The notes: a model not told the origin generated them from the letters alone. A DNA stretch of 5,331 bases from Methanothrix sp. (GCA_028688535.1 JAQTXY010000164.1:1-5331), one strand, 5' to 3'. Positions 1 to 5,331 are shown, counted from the stretch's first letter. A program made the numbers and translations.

Positions 1-57
1 GATGTTGATGCTGCGACTTTTCCCCTCCCGTTCTGTTGGGTCTTGTTTTATTGTCAT
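1..57 (-). CDS. Possible divergent gene start, running off the left edge
   Basis: On the minus strand an ATG at 57-55 opens 19 codons (MTIKQDPTEREGKSRSINI) with no stop before the window edge. The composition is hydrophilic and protein-like, and the position would make it divergent from the gene set starting at 169/275. There is no clear Shine-Dalgarno sequence upstream of the ATG, and 19 open codons can easily arise by chance. No family can be assigned. It is listed only because a divergent gene here would make 58-168 a shared promoter region. Confidence 0.18.
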   Translation of the reverse strand, partial: MTIKQDPTEREGKSRSINI

Positions 58-105
58 AAGTGATCGAATGTATTACTTTGATCATACAACAATAGAATAC
101 TGGCG

Positions 106-115
106 TTATATATTA
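106..115 (+). promoter_or_regulatory. Candidate archaeal TATA box (TTATATATTA)
   Basis: TTATATATTA resembles the archaeal TATA consensus (TTTATATA-like). A start site about 25 nt downstream (around 135) would give a short 5' leader that includes the GGAGGG site at 157-162 and the ORF at 169. No purine-rich BRE is obvious just upstream (the bases are tactggcg). The surrounding region is generally AT-rich, so chance matches are likely. Assignment is by inspection only. Confidence 0.35.
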
Positions 116-140
116 GTATGGGTTAAAAATTAAATTGCCT

Positions 141-150
141 AATATAAATA
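141..150 (+). promoter_or_regulatory. Second candidate TATA box (AATATAAATA)
   Basis: AATATAAATA is a second TATA-like element, 35 nt downstream of the first. If this one is used, transcription would start near 168-172. The transcript would then lack the GGAGGG site at 157-162, and either the small ORF at 169 would be leaderless or only the gene at 275 would be expressed. The two elements therefore make different predictions about whether the small ORF is translated. Confidence 0.3.
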
Positions 151-156
151 ATAATC

Positions 157-162
157 GGAGGG
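157..162 (+). promoter_or_regulatory. Strong Shine-Dalgarno site (GGAGGG) ahead of a small ORF
   Basis: GGAGGG lies 6 nt before the ATG at 169. This is near-ideal spacing and pairs well with the conserved 16S rRNA 3' end. It is the best ribosome-binding site in the first 300 bases and it serves the 37-codon ORF rather than the larger gene at 275. It is the main reason to take the small ORF seriously. Confidence 0.5.
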
Positions 163-168
163 CCTTCG

Positions 169-282
169 ATGTCTCCTTGTCACTCGACGGGATTTATAGT
201 GAGACAATCGTTTAACGCTCTTGGGATTAGGATAGGGTTATATGTATCAGCTCCTTATAAGCTTGTGAGTGCCTATGGATGA
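169..282 (+). CDS. Putative 37-residue leader peptide or small protein
   Basis: An ATG at 169 preceded by GGAGGG opens 37 codons (beginning MSPCHSTGFIVRQSFNALGI) and ends at TGA 280-282. An in-frame TAA at 145-147 bounds it upstream, so it is not the tail of a longer gene. Its stop overlaps the ATG at 275 of the next gene by 8 nt (ATGGATGA). The following gene pair also has an 8-nt overlap (ATGCCTAA at 933-940), so the three ORFs share one coupling geometry. The peptide is moderately hydrophobic with several basic residues. It has no recognisable domain or clear signal peptide, and I do not recognise a family. It could be a real small protein, a leader that feeds ribosomes onto the next start, or a chance ORF. 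A hairpin-capable segment (171-207) lies inside it. Confidence 0.42.
   Translation: MSPCHSTGFIVRQSFNALGIRIGLYVSAPYKLVSAYG
177..207 (+). promoter_or_regulatory. Potential RNA hairpin in the leader
   Basis: TTGTCACT (177-184) can pair with AGTGAGACAA (198-207), giving 3 bp plus 5 bp separated by a two-base GA bulge on the right arm, with a 13-nt loop. A competing pairing joins GTCTC (171-175) with GAGAC (201-205). It sits within the small ORF and about 70-100 nt before the start at 275, where it could influence translation. The stem is modest and no ligand-binding or attenuator class is recognised. Confidence 0.22.
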
Positions 283-940
283 ACAAGTAGAGCCAATAAT
301 CTTACATAAGCCGCAATTGGATTTATTTAATGCCTTGCTCAGCAAAGATATAAAATTGGCTCGAATGTATTTGGGGGCCATCAAGGTGCTCAATGACATG
401 GATAACATAGATCGATTTGCCTTAGCCGCACATGACCTTCGTGAACTAATGGAAAAACTTCCTTATTATATAGATGTCGAAACAAAGGCACATAACGAAA
501 CGCTTGTCAATAAAGTTCAATTGATTAAAAAACAGTGGCATGAGACCTGTCGCAAGACAACTTGCGTTCGTGATGGAACCTGGAATGGTGAGATTGATAA
601 ATCACTGGCATCCATGCTTCGGGAGTTCGGATCCTTCTTCAAGTGGCATGATGAAAACCTCCCGAAAAGAAATGAGGAGATCACAACTGCTTTAAGGAAA
701 CTGGATATATCTGGATGCAAATTGCCTATTTCTCTTGAAGAACAAAACGTTAAGACATGGAAACAATTGCGCAAATACTTCATAGGAATTTCACATCATG
801 GGAAACATCCGACTAAAGACGATTTCGATTCAAAGCTTGATATCTTTGAGGGCTTCCTTCTGGATCGTCTATATCCTAGGACTTTCACGGATTTAGATGA
901 GATCGATGACATAATTCAGGAAGGTGATAATGATGCCTAA
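275..940 (+). CDS. Conserved hypothetical helical protein, partner of the downstream large protein
   Basis: This gene encodes 221 residues from the ATG at 275. An in-frame GTG at 269 would add two residues, but the only SD-like bases (GTGAG, 265-269) overlap that GTG and lie 5 nt before the ATG, so 275 is preferred. The protein is charged and appears all-helical, with no membrane segment or signal peptide. Visible landmarks are ALAAHDLRELMEKLP at about residues 49-63 and, in the C-terminal third, YFIGISHHGKHPTKDDF followed by FEGFLLDRLYPRTF and an acidic tail. I recall similar C-termini (SHH plus FLLDRL-P-TF) in uncharacterised proteins encoded next to large helical proteins, but this was not verified. 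HEPN-like folds are an alternative: arginine and histidine are present as R-x7-H, which does not fit the usual R-x4-6-H motif. The gene overlaps the next one by 8 nt, implying coupled synthesis and probably a complex. Function is unknown. Confidence 0.85.
   Translation: MDEQVEPIILHKPQLDLFNALLSKDIKLARMYLGAIKVLNDMDNIDRFALAAHDLRELMEKLPYYIDVETKAHNETLVNKVQLIKKQWHETCRKTTCVRDGTWNGEIDKSLASMLREFGSFFKWHDENLPKRNEEITTALRKLDISGCKLPISLEEQNVKTWKQLRKYFIGISHHGKHPTKDDFDSKLDIFEGFLLDRLYPRTFTDLDEIDDIIQEGDNDA
921..928 (+). promoter_or_regulatory. Ribosome-binding site deciding the start of the large gene (AAGGTGAT)
   Basis: AAGGTGAT matches the archaeal/bacterial anti-SD complement (GGAGGTGAT) well and lies 4 nt before the ATG at 933 and 1 nt before the ATG at 930. 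The longest reading of the frame would start at a GTG at 924, inside this site. That is unlikely, so 933 is chosen. The site lies within the final codons of the preceding gene. Confidence 0.65.
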
Positions 941-3830
941 GCCAGAAGCCATAGAAAGGGCATTGGCCCTAATTAGCAAAAGAGGTTCAAATTGTGAATA
1001 TTTCTTCGATCATCTCGAATCAGCGGCATGGATAGAACCACTGTATGAACATGGTATGTTCCAGCATCCTCCACCACCGAAAAAAGAGGGCGAGTTTATA
1101 AGCTTTCCATTTTGGCCGGAATCACGTTATTTAGCTCGCATGGCTTCCACATCGCCAAAACAGGTTCTTGATATAATCTTAAAAATGCCTCAGACGGATA
1201 ATGTTCGGGTGCATGAAGATTTTATAGATGCTACCTGCAATATGCCGTCAGAACTAGCAGCGCAATGGGCAAGGAAAGAAACAAATTGGATTAAATCCCA
1301 GCAATATCTCTATTTTAACTATCCTGAGAAGATGGGATCGCTCATAATAGATCTAGCCCAAAATAATCAGATTTCTATGGCTTTAAATTTGGCCCGGTCG
1401 CTTTTAGAGATAATGCCTGATCAGAAGTCAGAGGCTGATATTGTTCAAGAAGAAAGGTACGGACTTCCACCCACGCCGCGAGTGCGGTTTGATATATGGC
1501 AGTATGAGCAAGTATTAGCAGTGGTTTTCCCATCACTAGTTAAGGTCTCCTGTTTTGAGGCTTTTATATTGCTATCAGACCTACTAGAAGCATTTATTCG
1601 TCGATCCAGAGGACCGGATATTAGCAAAAACTATGAGGATTATTCTTCGATTTGGCGTCCCGCCATAGAAGATAATGACCAAAATTTATACAATACGTTA
1701 GAAGATATGCTGGTATCAGCAGTAAGAGATAATGCGGAACAAATTGGATCAATAGATGCAGATCATCTCACTCGTTTAATCGAAATCCTCGAATCCAAGC
1801 AATGGAAGGTATTCACTCGGATTGCGCTACATCTCTTAAGGATATATGCCGATCGAGTGCCTATTCTTGTAGCGAATCATATTACTCATCAATTATTTTT
1901 CTATGATAATAGCACGTGGCATGAATATGCACTATTGCTAAAGGCATCTTTCAAGCTGATGCAACCAAGCCAGCAAGAGATAATTCTAAGTTGGATTGAG
2001 ATAGGCCCTGACCTTGGGCCATCAATTAAATTAAAGGAAAAAAAAGAGGATAATAAATCATACGACCTAGAAAATGAGCAATATAAAAAAATCTGGATGA
2101 GAGATCATTTAGCTTTAATTAAAGATGATCTTCCTATAGATTGGATGAAATTATATGAGAATTTAGTTGAAGATTTTGGAGAATCCTCTCATCCTGAATT
2201 TACCAGTTATTCTGAAGGTTGGATCGGCCCAACTAGCCCTAAAAGTTCCGAAGAATTAAAGAGCATGACCGTTGATGACGTCATAAAATTTTTAAATTTA
2301 TGGTCGTCACCACAAGAGTTCCATGTGCCGACTCCTGAAGGTCTTGGTAGAGTTCTTTCTAATGCAATAGCAAATGATCCTGAACGTTTTGCTCTAGAGG
2401 TTGCGAGATTCCAAGGACTAGATCCTACCTATGTGCGAGCTTTGGTTTCCGGGCTAGGAGAAGCGATAAAAAAAGGATGCTGCGTTGAATGGCAACCTAT
2501 ACTTACCTTATGCCAATGGGTAATATCTCAACCAATAGAAATCCCGGGGCGAGCCATTAATCACCGTGATGCAGATCTTGATTGGGAATGGACTAGAAAG
2601 GAGGTTGCTCGCCTATTGCATCGTGGTTTTGAAGAACGCAAAGGAAAGATTCCGTTTGGCCTTCGTTCTATTTGTTGGGCTATCCTTTCATCCCTTACAA
2701 ATGATCCCGATCCTACACCTGCTGATGAAGCTATTTATGGTGGGTCCAATATGGGCCCTGCTACACTATCGATAAATACCACTCGTGGCGAAGCTATGCA
2801 TGCATTAATCCAATATGCTTTTTGGGTTCGACAAGATATTATAAAAACGAAAGACGAAGATTACTATAATTCATCCGGCTTTAATGAAATGCCCGAGGTG
2901 CAAGAAGTCCTGGAATATCATCTAAATCCACATAATGATCCGTCTCCAGCGGTGCGTTCAGTTTATGGTCAGAGGTTTCCTTGGCTCGTTGTGCTGGATA
3001 AAGAATGGGCATCTAAAAATGCTACAAAAATTTTTCCACCTCAAACGAATAAAGAATCAAAAGACTTATACAGTGCTGCATGGGAGACCTATATCACTTT
3101 CTGCGATATCTACGATAATGCATTCGAGATTCTAAGAGAGAATTATTCTGATGCTATTGAACATCTTGCACATTCAATTGATGATCGCAAAAAAAATTCA
3201 ATCGAATCTGATAAGCGATTGGTAAATCATCTTGTAAACTACTATTGGCGTGGAAAGCTCAATCTGGATGATCCTCAAAGCATGATCTCCAGATTCTATA
3301 TAAATGCTCCGGATTCTCTTCGAAAATATGCTATAGAATACATAGGCCGTTCGCTTTACAATGCTAAAGATGGAATCAATGCTGATATCCTAAAAAGATT
3401 GCGGGTCCTTTGGCTAAAGCGAATCGATGATTTGCAGATCATGAATAAACGAGGGACTCATCCAGCGGAGCCCATTGCCTTTGGTTGGTGGTTCATATCT
3501 GGAAAATTCAATGATATCTGGGTTACAGAGCAACTCAAGATAGCCATTCAAATTGCAGGCAAAATAGAACCCGATTATAGTGTTCTAAAGCAGTTATCCA
3601 AAATTGCCGCTAAAATGCAATTGCCCGCAGTAGAATGTTTAGATATCTTAGTAAAAAATGAAAATGATATAAGGTCGATAACTTTATCACGATCTGACGA
3701 GACTAGAAATATACTCGAAATAGCAATCGATAGCAATGACGCTAAAGCCAAAAAAGTTGCAATAGATATTATTCAGAACTTGGGTGCTAGAGGTTATTAT
3801 GGCTATCGTGACTTAATCCCAAAAGAATAA
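933..3830 (+). CDS. Large helical-repeat-like conserved protein of unknown function
   Basis: This gene encodes 965 residues from the ATG at 933; in-frame alternatives are 930 and a GTG at 924. Landmarks include WIEPLYEHGMFQHPPPP (about 33-49), FPFWPESRYLARMA (58-71), TDNVRVHEDFIDA (88-100), ATLSINTTRGEAMHA (about 610-624) and DPSPAVRSVYGQRFPWL (669-685). From memory these are hallmarks of a family of roughly 1000-residue proteins scattered through bacteria and archaea and annotated only as hypothetical; no search was possible here. The N-terminal half reads as successive amphipathic helices, suggestive of HEAT/TPR-like packing. No Walker A/B, nuclease, protease or methylase motif, signal peptide or membrane segment is visible, so a scaffold, sensor or binding role is more likely than catalysis. 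The frame is open throughout and the gene appears complete. It overlaps the upstream 221-residue gene by 8 nt, so the two are probably made together. A defence-type function is possible but is only an inference from context. The gene is visibly more AT-rich than the downstream cluster. Confidence 0.9.
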   Translation: MPKPEAIERALALISKRGSNCEYFFDHLESAAWIEPLYEHGMFQHPPPPKKEGEFISFPFWPESRYLARMASTSPKQVLDIILKMPQTDNVRVHEDFIDATCNMPSELAAQWARKETNWIKSQQYLYFNYPEKMGSLIIDLAQNNQISMALNLARSLLEIMPDQKSEADIVQEERYGLPPTPRVRFDIWQYEQVLAVVFPSLVKVSCFEAFILLSDLLEAFIRRSRGPDISKNYEDYSSIWRPAIEDNDQNLYNTLEDMLVSAVRDNAEQIGSIDADHLTRLIEILESKQWKVFTRIALHLLRIYADRVPILVANHITHQLFFYDNSTWHEYALLLKASFKLMQPSQQEIILSWIEIGPDLGPSIKLKEKKEDNKSYDLENEQYKKIWMRDHLALIKDDLPIDWMKLYENLVEDFGESSHPEFTSYSEGWIGPTSPKSSEELKSMTVDDVIKFLNLWSSPQEFHVPTPEGLGRVLSNAIANDPERFALEVARFQGLDPTYVRALVSGLGEAIKKGCCVEWQPILTLCQWVISQPIEIPGRAINHRDADLDWEWTRKEVARLLHRGFEERKGKIPFGLRSICWAILSSLTNDPDPTPADEAIYGGSNMGPATLSINTTRGEAMHALIQYAFWVRQDIIKTKDEDYYNSSGFNEMPEVQEVLEYHLNPHNDPSPAVRSVYGQRFPWLVVLDKEWASKNATKIFPPQTNKESKDLYSAAWETYITFCDIYDNAFEILRENYSDAIEHLAHSIDDRKKNSIESDKRLVNHLVNYYWRGKLNLDDPQSMISRFYINAPDSLRKYAIEYIGRSLYNAKDGINADILKRLRVLWLKRIDDLQIMNKRGTHPAEPIAFGWWFISGKFNDIWVTEQLKIAIQIAGKIEPDYSVLKQLSKIAAKMQLPAVECLDILVKNENDIRSITLSRSDETRNILEIAIDSNDAKAKKVAIDIIQNLGARGYYGYRDLIPKE

Positions 3831-3887
3831 GAATATACTGTGATTCTTGTCAGCCAGCTCAACTCCCAGTAGCGCGAATTCGCTGCT

Positions 3888-4031
3888 TTGCGCTCCCCCG
3901 CGCGCCCTTCCTGGCTAGCTGCGCCTCCAGCAATCCGGGCCCAGCCCCTACCGGCCCGCCCGGCCCCCTGCCCCCCACCTCCCACCCCCCAGGCCCGCAC
4001 ACGCGCGCGGGGACGCAGGAGCGCGACCGAG
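3888..4031. other. Extremely GC-rich, C-skewed block of possibly foreign or artefactual origin
   Basis: In 3901-4020, by direct count, 96 of 120 bases are G or C, with 65 C and 31 G, including runs of C broken by single A or T and a CG-alternating stretch near 4002-4009. Both flanks are much closer to ordinary composition. No inverted terminal repeats, target duplication, coding frame or known RNA gene is evident. A small CCCGC/GCGGG hairpin (3994-3998 with 4007-4011) is present. Possible explanations are a contaminating or chimeric read, a low-complexity insertion, or a piece of high-GC foreign DNA. The boundaries are approximate, judged from the composition change. Confidence 0.7.
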
Positions 4032-4137
4032 AGGACTGCTTCTATCGGTAAAGCTGATGATCTCTGCCGACGATTTCTGCCGCCTGACCGGGCTTCAAGG
4101 CTTAATCTTCAGGATTTCCTCCTAAGACCGATTACCA

Positions 4138-4147
4138 TTAAATAATA
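4138..4147 (+). promoter_or_regulatory. Candidate TATA box for the GNAT toxin-antitoxin-like operon
   Basis: TTAAATAATA is an AT-rich, TATA-like element in an otherwise mixed-composition stretch. Transcription starting about 25 nt downstream would begin near 4165-4170, just at the GAGG (4169-4172) that precedes the first gene of the cluster, giving a very short leader. The spacing suits an archaeal promoter, but there is no independent support. Confidence 0.4.
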
Positions 4148-4184
4148 GGGGCACATAATTGAATTCCTGAGGATGGATCAAAGA

Positions 4185-4337
4185 ATGGCAAAACCAGTCA
4201 GACTCGGCTTGGTTCTCGAAGGTGAAGCGGCAAAGGAGTTCTGGAAGAACGAAGAGATCACCGCATTTACGCCAAGACAATTAGCCATGTTTAAAGAAGC
4301 AAAAAGGATTTACAGAGCCAATCGCAGCAGATCTTAA
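4185..4337 (+). CDS. Small putative antitoxin paired with a GNAT acetyltransferase
   Basis: This gene encodes 50 residues (starting MAKPVRLGLVLEG) from the ATG at 4185. An in-frame ATG at 4173 would give 54 residues, but the GAGG at 4169-4172 is right against it; GAGGATG sits better for 4185. The stop TAA (4335-4337) shares its last A with the ATG of the acetyltransferase, as is typical for antitoxin-toxin pairs. The visible pattern is a short beta-like LGLVLEGEAA, then KEFWKN, a TPRQLAMFKEA helix and a basic end. It lacks an obvious ribbon-helix-helix domain, unlike the ~90-residue DUF1778/TacA antitoxins of bacterial TacT toxins. Its second half resembles, in general pattern only, the TacA C-terminal toxin-binding segment. 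I infer that it neutralises the GNAT protein. Whether it also represses its promoter is unclear, because no DNA-binding domain is apparent. Confidence 0.65.
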   Translation: MAKPVRLGLVLEGEAAKEFWKNEEITAFTPRQLAMFKEAKRIYRANRSRS

Positions 4338-4903
4338 TGGCAAGGGAAAAGATATCGCCCGAAGAGCTGAGCATCGAGCCACTAAGCGCCAGGTTCAACC
4401 TTTCTCCATTTGATTCAGGCGATGACGACTTAAATGAATTCTTGAAACAGGATGCATTGGGCGAGCAGCAAATCCTTCTAAACAAGACGCACATATGCTT
4501 TTGCAGAGACCGCGTTGCAGGTTACATCGCATTGGTCGCAGATTCGGTTCGCGTGGATCGTCTCGATGATAGTGAGCCTCCGGATGTCAGCAAGTATCCA
4601 ATTTATCCCTGTCTTCTGATTGCCCGACTTGCTGTGGATAAGAGACTTCATGGTCGCGGACTTGGAACCTATCTGCTTTTATTCGCCATCGGGGCTGCCC
4701 TTGATGGTCCGATCGGATGCAGATATCTAGTGGTCGATCCGAAAGATGATGCGGTGAAGTTCTATGAGGATTTTGGGTTTAGATATCTGAAGAAAAGCCG
4801 CAGGATGTTCTTAAACATTCGAGAAGCTGCCGGGCAGCTAAAGCCTCTGGAGTCTCTGGACCCTTGGATGAATGGACCGTGTTATGAAAGCAACAACCTT
4901 TAA
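4337..4903 (+). CDS. GNAT-family N-acetyltransferase, probable toxin-type
   Basis: This gene encodes 188 residues. GNAT hallmarks are clear: the beta4 strand LLIARLAVD (about 93-101) is followed by the acetyl-CoA pyrophosphate-binding loop R-x-x-G-x-G-x-G (RLHGRGLG, 103-110) and helix TYLLLFAIGAAL. Near the C-terminus are CRYLVVDPKDDAVKFYEDFGF (128-148) in the motif B position, with Tyr143 where the catalytic or general-acid tyrosine usually lies. The N-terminal LSIEPLSARFNLSPFDSG plus DLNEFLKQDAL is typical of the group that includes TacT/AtaT-like toxins, which acetylate aminoacyl-tRNA and stop translation. That substrate is family knowledge for relatives, not shown here. Starting on the last base of the upstream antitoxin stop, with no strong SD of its own, it is probably translated by coupling. 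About 35 residues after the GNAT core (to 188) are not typical and end in a Pro/Asn-rich tail. An ordinary protein or small-molecule acetyltransferase is the alternative. Confidence 0.88.
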   Translation: MAREKISPEELSIEPLSARFNLSPFDSGDDDLNEFLKQDALGEQQILLNKTHICFCRDRVAGYIALVADSVRVDRLDDSEPPDVSKYPIYPCLLIARLAVDKRLHGRGLGTYLLLFAIGAALDGPIGCRYLVVDPKDDAVKFYEDFGFRYLKKSRRMFLNIREAAGQLKPLESLDPWMNGPCYESNNL

Positions 4904-5132
4904 AGCGCGATGTGTTGACAAAGTCCTCAAGCCTCTGGGAGAGATGGACCTGAAGGAAGGTGAAGAGGTCGAGATAAAAGTTCCAGGAAATGCGATCAGC
5001 AGGATCTTTGGGATTGGGAAATATCTTCTGTCAGATCACTTTTGCATTGTGCTCCTCATCTCTCTCTGCTGCATTGAACACTCTGCAAGAACCCGGGCAA
5101 GATCACCCAGCCGCACGGGTTTGCTTATATAG
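4884..5132 (+). CDS. AF2212-like (DUF104/UPF0165) antitoxin, apparently truncated and with an altered C-terminus
   Basis: The ATG at 4884 fits the family start; an in-frame ATG at 4872 adds MDRV. The N-terminus matches the DUF104 pattern: a beta strand (TTFKARCVDK), then VLKPLGEMDLKEGEEVEIKV at about 14-33, where family members read roughly GV-KPLE-LDL-EGE-V-I. Such proteins are 60-75 residues and usually precede a PIN-domain (VapC-like) toxin. Here the normal sequence seems to last to about residue 48 (ISRIFGIGKY). The remaining residues (to 82) are the antisense reading of the 3' end of the minus-strand response regulator gene, and they form a Cys/Ile/Leu-rich then Arg/Ser-rich tail with no family resemblance. 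No PIN toxin follows. The gene overlaps the acetyltransferase by 20 nt, so it is transcribed with it. I infer a rearrangement at about 5020-5036 that removed the authentic end and the cognate toxin. It may still make a stable beta-strand N-domain, or may be decaying. Confidence 0.65.
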   Translation: MKATTFKARCVDKVLKPLGEMDLKEGEEVEIKVPGNAISRIFGIGKYLLSDHFCIVLLISLCCIEHSARTRARSPSRTGLLI

Positions 5133-5331
5133 TCGTCCATGCCGGCCTCGATGCATCTCTTCCGGTCTCCATCTAAAGCGTGCGCTGTGACCGCGATTAT
5201 GTGGGGCAATCCATTTTTCCAGCGTTTGCGAATGGCCTTTGCCGCTTCAAATCCGTCCATCTCCGGCATCTGCAAATCCATGAGGACCACATCATAGTCC
5301 TGGCGCACCAAAGCCTGCAAGACCTCCTTGC
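5036..5331 (-). CDS. C-terminal part of a response-regulator receiver domain (5' end outside the window)
   Basis: The frame enters from the right edge (KEVLQALVRQDYD...) and ends at TGA 5038-5036, about 98 codons. It shows the core of a receiver domain: the phospho-acceptor aspartate in VVLMDLQMPEMDGFEAA, the switch threonine in IIAVTAHAL, and the conserved lysine in DYISKPV. The N-terminal acidic pair would lie upstream, outside the window. Nothing beyond a ~20-residue tail (LARVLAECSMQQREMRSTMQK region) follows, so this receiver is the C-terminal domain, either of a stand-alone CheY-like protein or of a hybrid histidine kinase. The MDLQMPEMDG and AHALDGDRKRCIEAGMDDY wording is the kind most common in hybrid kinases. 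It would act in the cytoplasm by His-Asp phosphotransfer. The gene converges on the DUF104 ORF and overlaps it by 97 nt antisense. It was probably intact before any rearrangement at its 3' side, since the domain itself is complete to its usual end. Confidence 0.9.
   Translation of the reverse strand, partial: KEVLQALVRQDYDVVLMDLQMPEMDGFEAAKAIRKRWKNGLPHIIAVTAHALDGDRKRCIEAGMDDYISKPVRLGDLARVLAECSMQQREMRSTMQK

Larger units (their letters stand above)
3831..4172. other. 342-bp intergenic region without a convincing gene
   Basis: This stretch separates the large gene from the toxin-antitoxin-like cluster. It begins with ordinary sequence and holds a 10-bp palindrome (GCGAATTCGC, 3874-3883). It then passes into an extremely GC-rich block (about 3888-4031) and returns to moderate composition before a TATA-like element near 4138. 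Long frames crossing the GC-rich part on both strands are low-complexity Pro/Ala/Arg or Gly/Ala/Arg readings with no protein character. They are treated as artefacts of the base composition. Confidence 0.75.

Noticed and set aside
2..133. Plus-strand 43-codon ORF at the left edge
   Set aside because: No upstream sequence is available to judge its start, the product is not recognisable, and it ends inside the AT-rich promoter-like region. It also competes with the minus-strand frame at the same place.
1445..1627. Minus-strand 60-codon ORF inside the large gene, with similar shadows elsewhere in the coding regions
   Set aside because: It is fully contained in a well-supported gene on the other strand, with no protein-like pattern or SD site.
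3829..3848. AAGAAT...ATTCTT inverted repeat after the large gene, as a terminator
   Set aside because: It is only a 6-bp AT-rich stem with no T-tract after it, too weak to call.
4044..4100. Minus-strand frame reading KPGQAAEIVGRDHQLYR, reminiscent of a helix-turn-helix fragment
   Set aside because: It is only about 18 codons, bounded by a stop at 4044 and with no extension into a domain. Resemblance at this length is not evidence, though it could be a relic.
3803..4145. Open frames of 65-85 codons on both strands across the GC-rich block
   Set aside because: They are long only because stop codons are rare at very high G+C. The products are low-complexity Gly/Ala/Arg or Pro/Ala/Arg, without an SD site or domain pattern.
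3874..4166. Pair of GAATTC sites flanking the GC-rich block (3876-3881 and 4161-4166) as possible cloning or insertion boundaries
   Set aside because: A third GAATTC lies inside the acetyltransferase gene near 4436, and six-base sites recur by chance. The right-hand site is also about 130 bp beyond the composition boundary.

Overview
The window looks like accessory DNA from an archaeon, most plausibly a methanogen of the Methanothrix/Methanosarcina kind. The evidence is indirect. The promoters resemble archaeal TATA boxes, the ribosome-binding sites are of the GGTGAT/GGAGG type, AGA, AGG and ATA codons are common, and the downstream genes (a GNAT acetyltransferase with an ARLAVD core and an AF2212-like DUF104 antitoxin) are of types I associate with methanogens. 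A bacterial host is not excluded.

Positions 1-940 hold a possible divergent gene start at the left edge (very weak), a leader with two TATA-like boxes, a 37-codon ORF with a very good Shine-Dalgarno sequence, and a 221-residue all-helical-looking protein of unknown function. The next gene (933-3830) encodes a 965-residue soluble protein. From memory it belongs to a widespread, functionally uncharacterised family of large helical proteins. The small ORF, the 221-residue gene and the 965-residue gene are joined by two start/stop overlaps of exactly 8 nt each, so they look translationally coupled. The pair (or trio) is the best candidate here for an undescribed system. A role in defence is inferred only from gene architecture and the toxin-antitoxin neighbours; no catalytic motif is visible.

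Positions 3831-4172 contain no convincing gene. The striking element is a block at about 3888-4031 that is roughly 80% G+C with a strong C-over-G bias on the + strand. It is unlike everything around it and may be foreign DNA or an assembly artefact.

Positions 4173-5132 are a tight toxin-antitoxin-like cluster. It comprises a 50-residue putative antitoxin, a GNAT acetyltransferase whose start codon shares one base with the antitoxin stop, and a DUF104 (AF2212-like) antitoxin ORF that overlaps the acetyltransferase end by 20 nt. The DUF104 ORF appears cut: its last ~35 codons run antisense through the 3' end of the next gene. On the minus strand from the right edge to 5036 is the C-terminal part of a receiver domain, probably the end of a response regulator or hybrid histidine kinase. 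The meeting point near 5020-5036 looks like a rearrangement scar.
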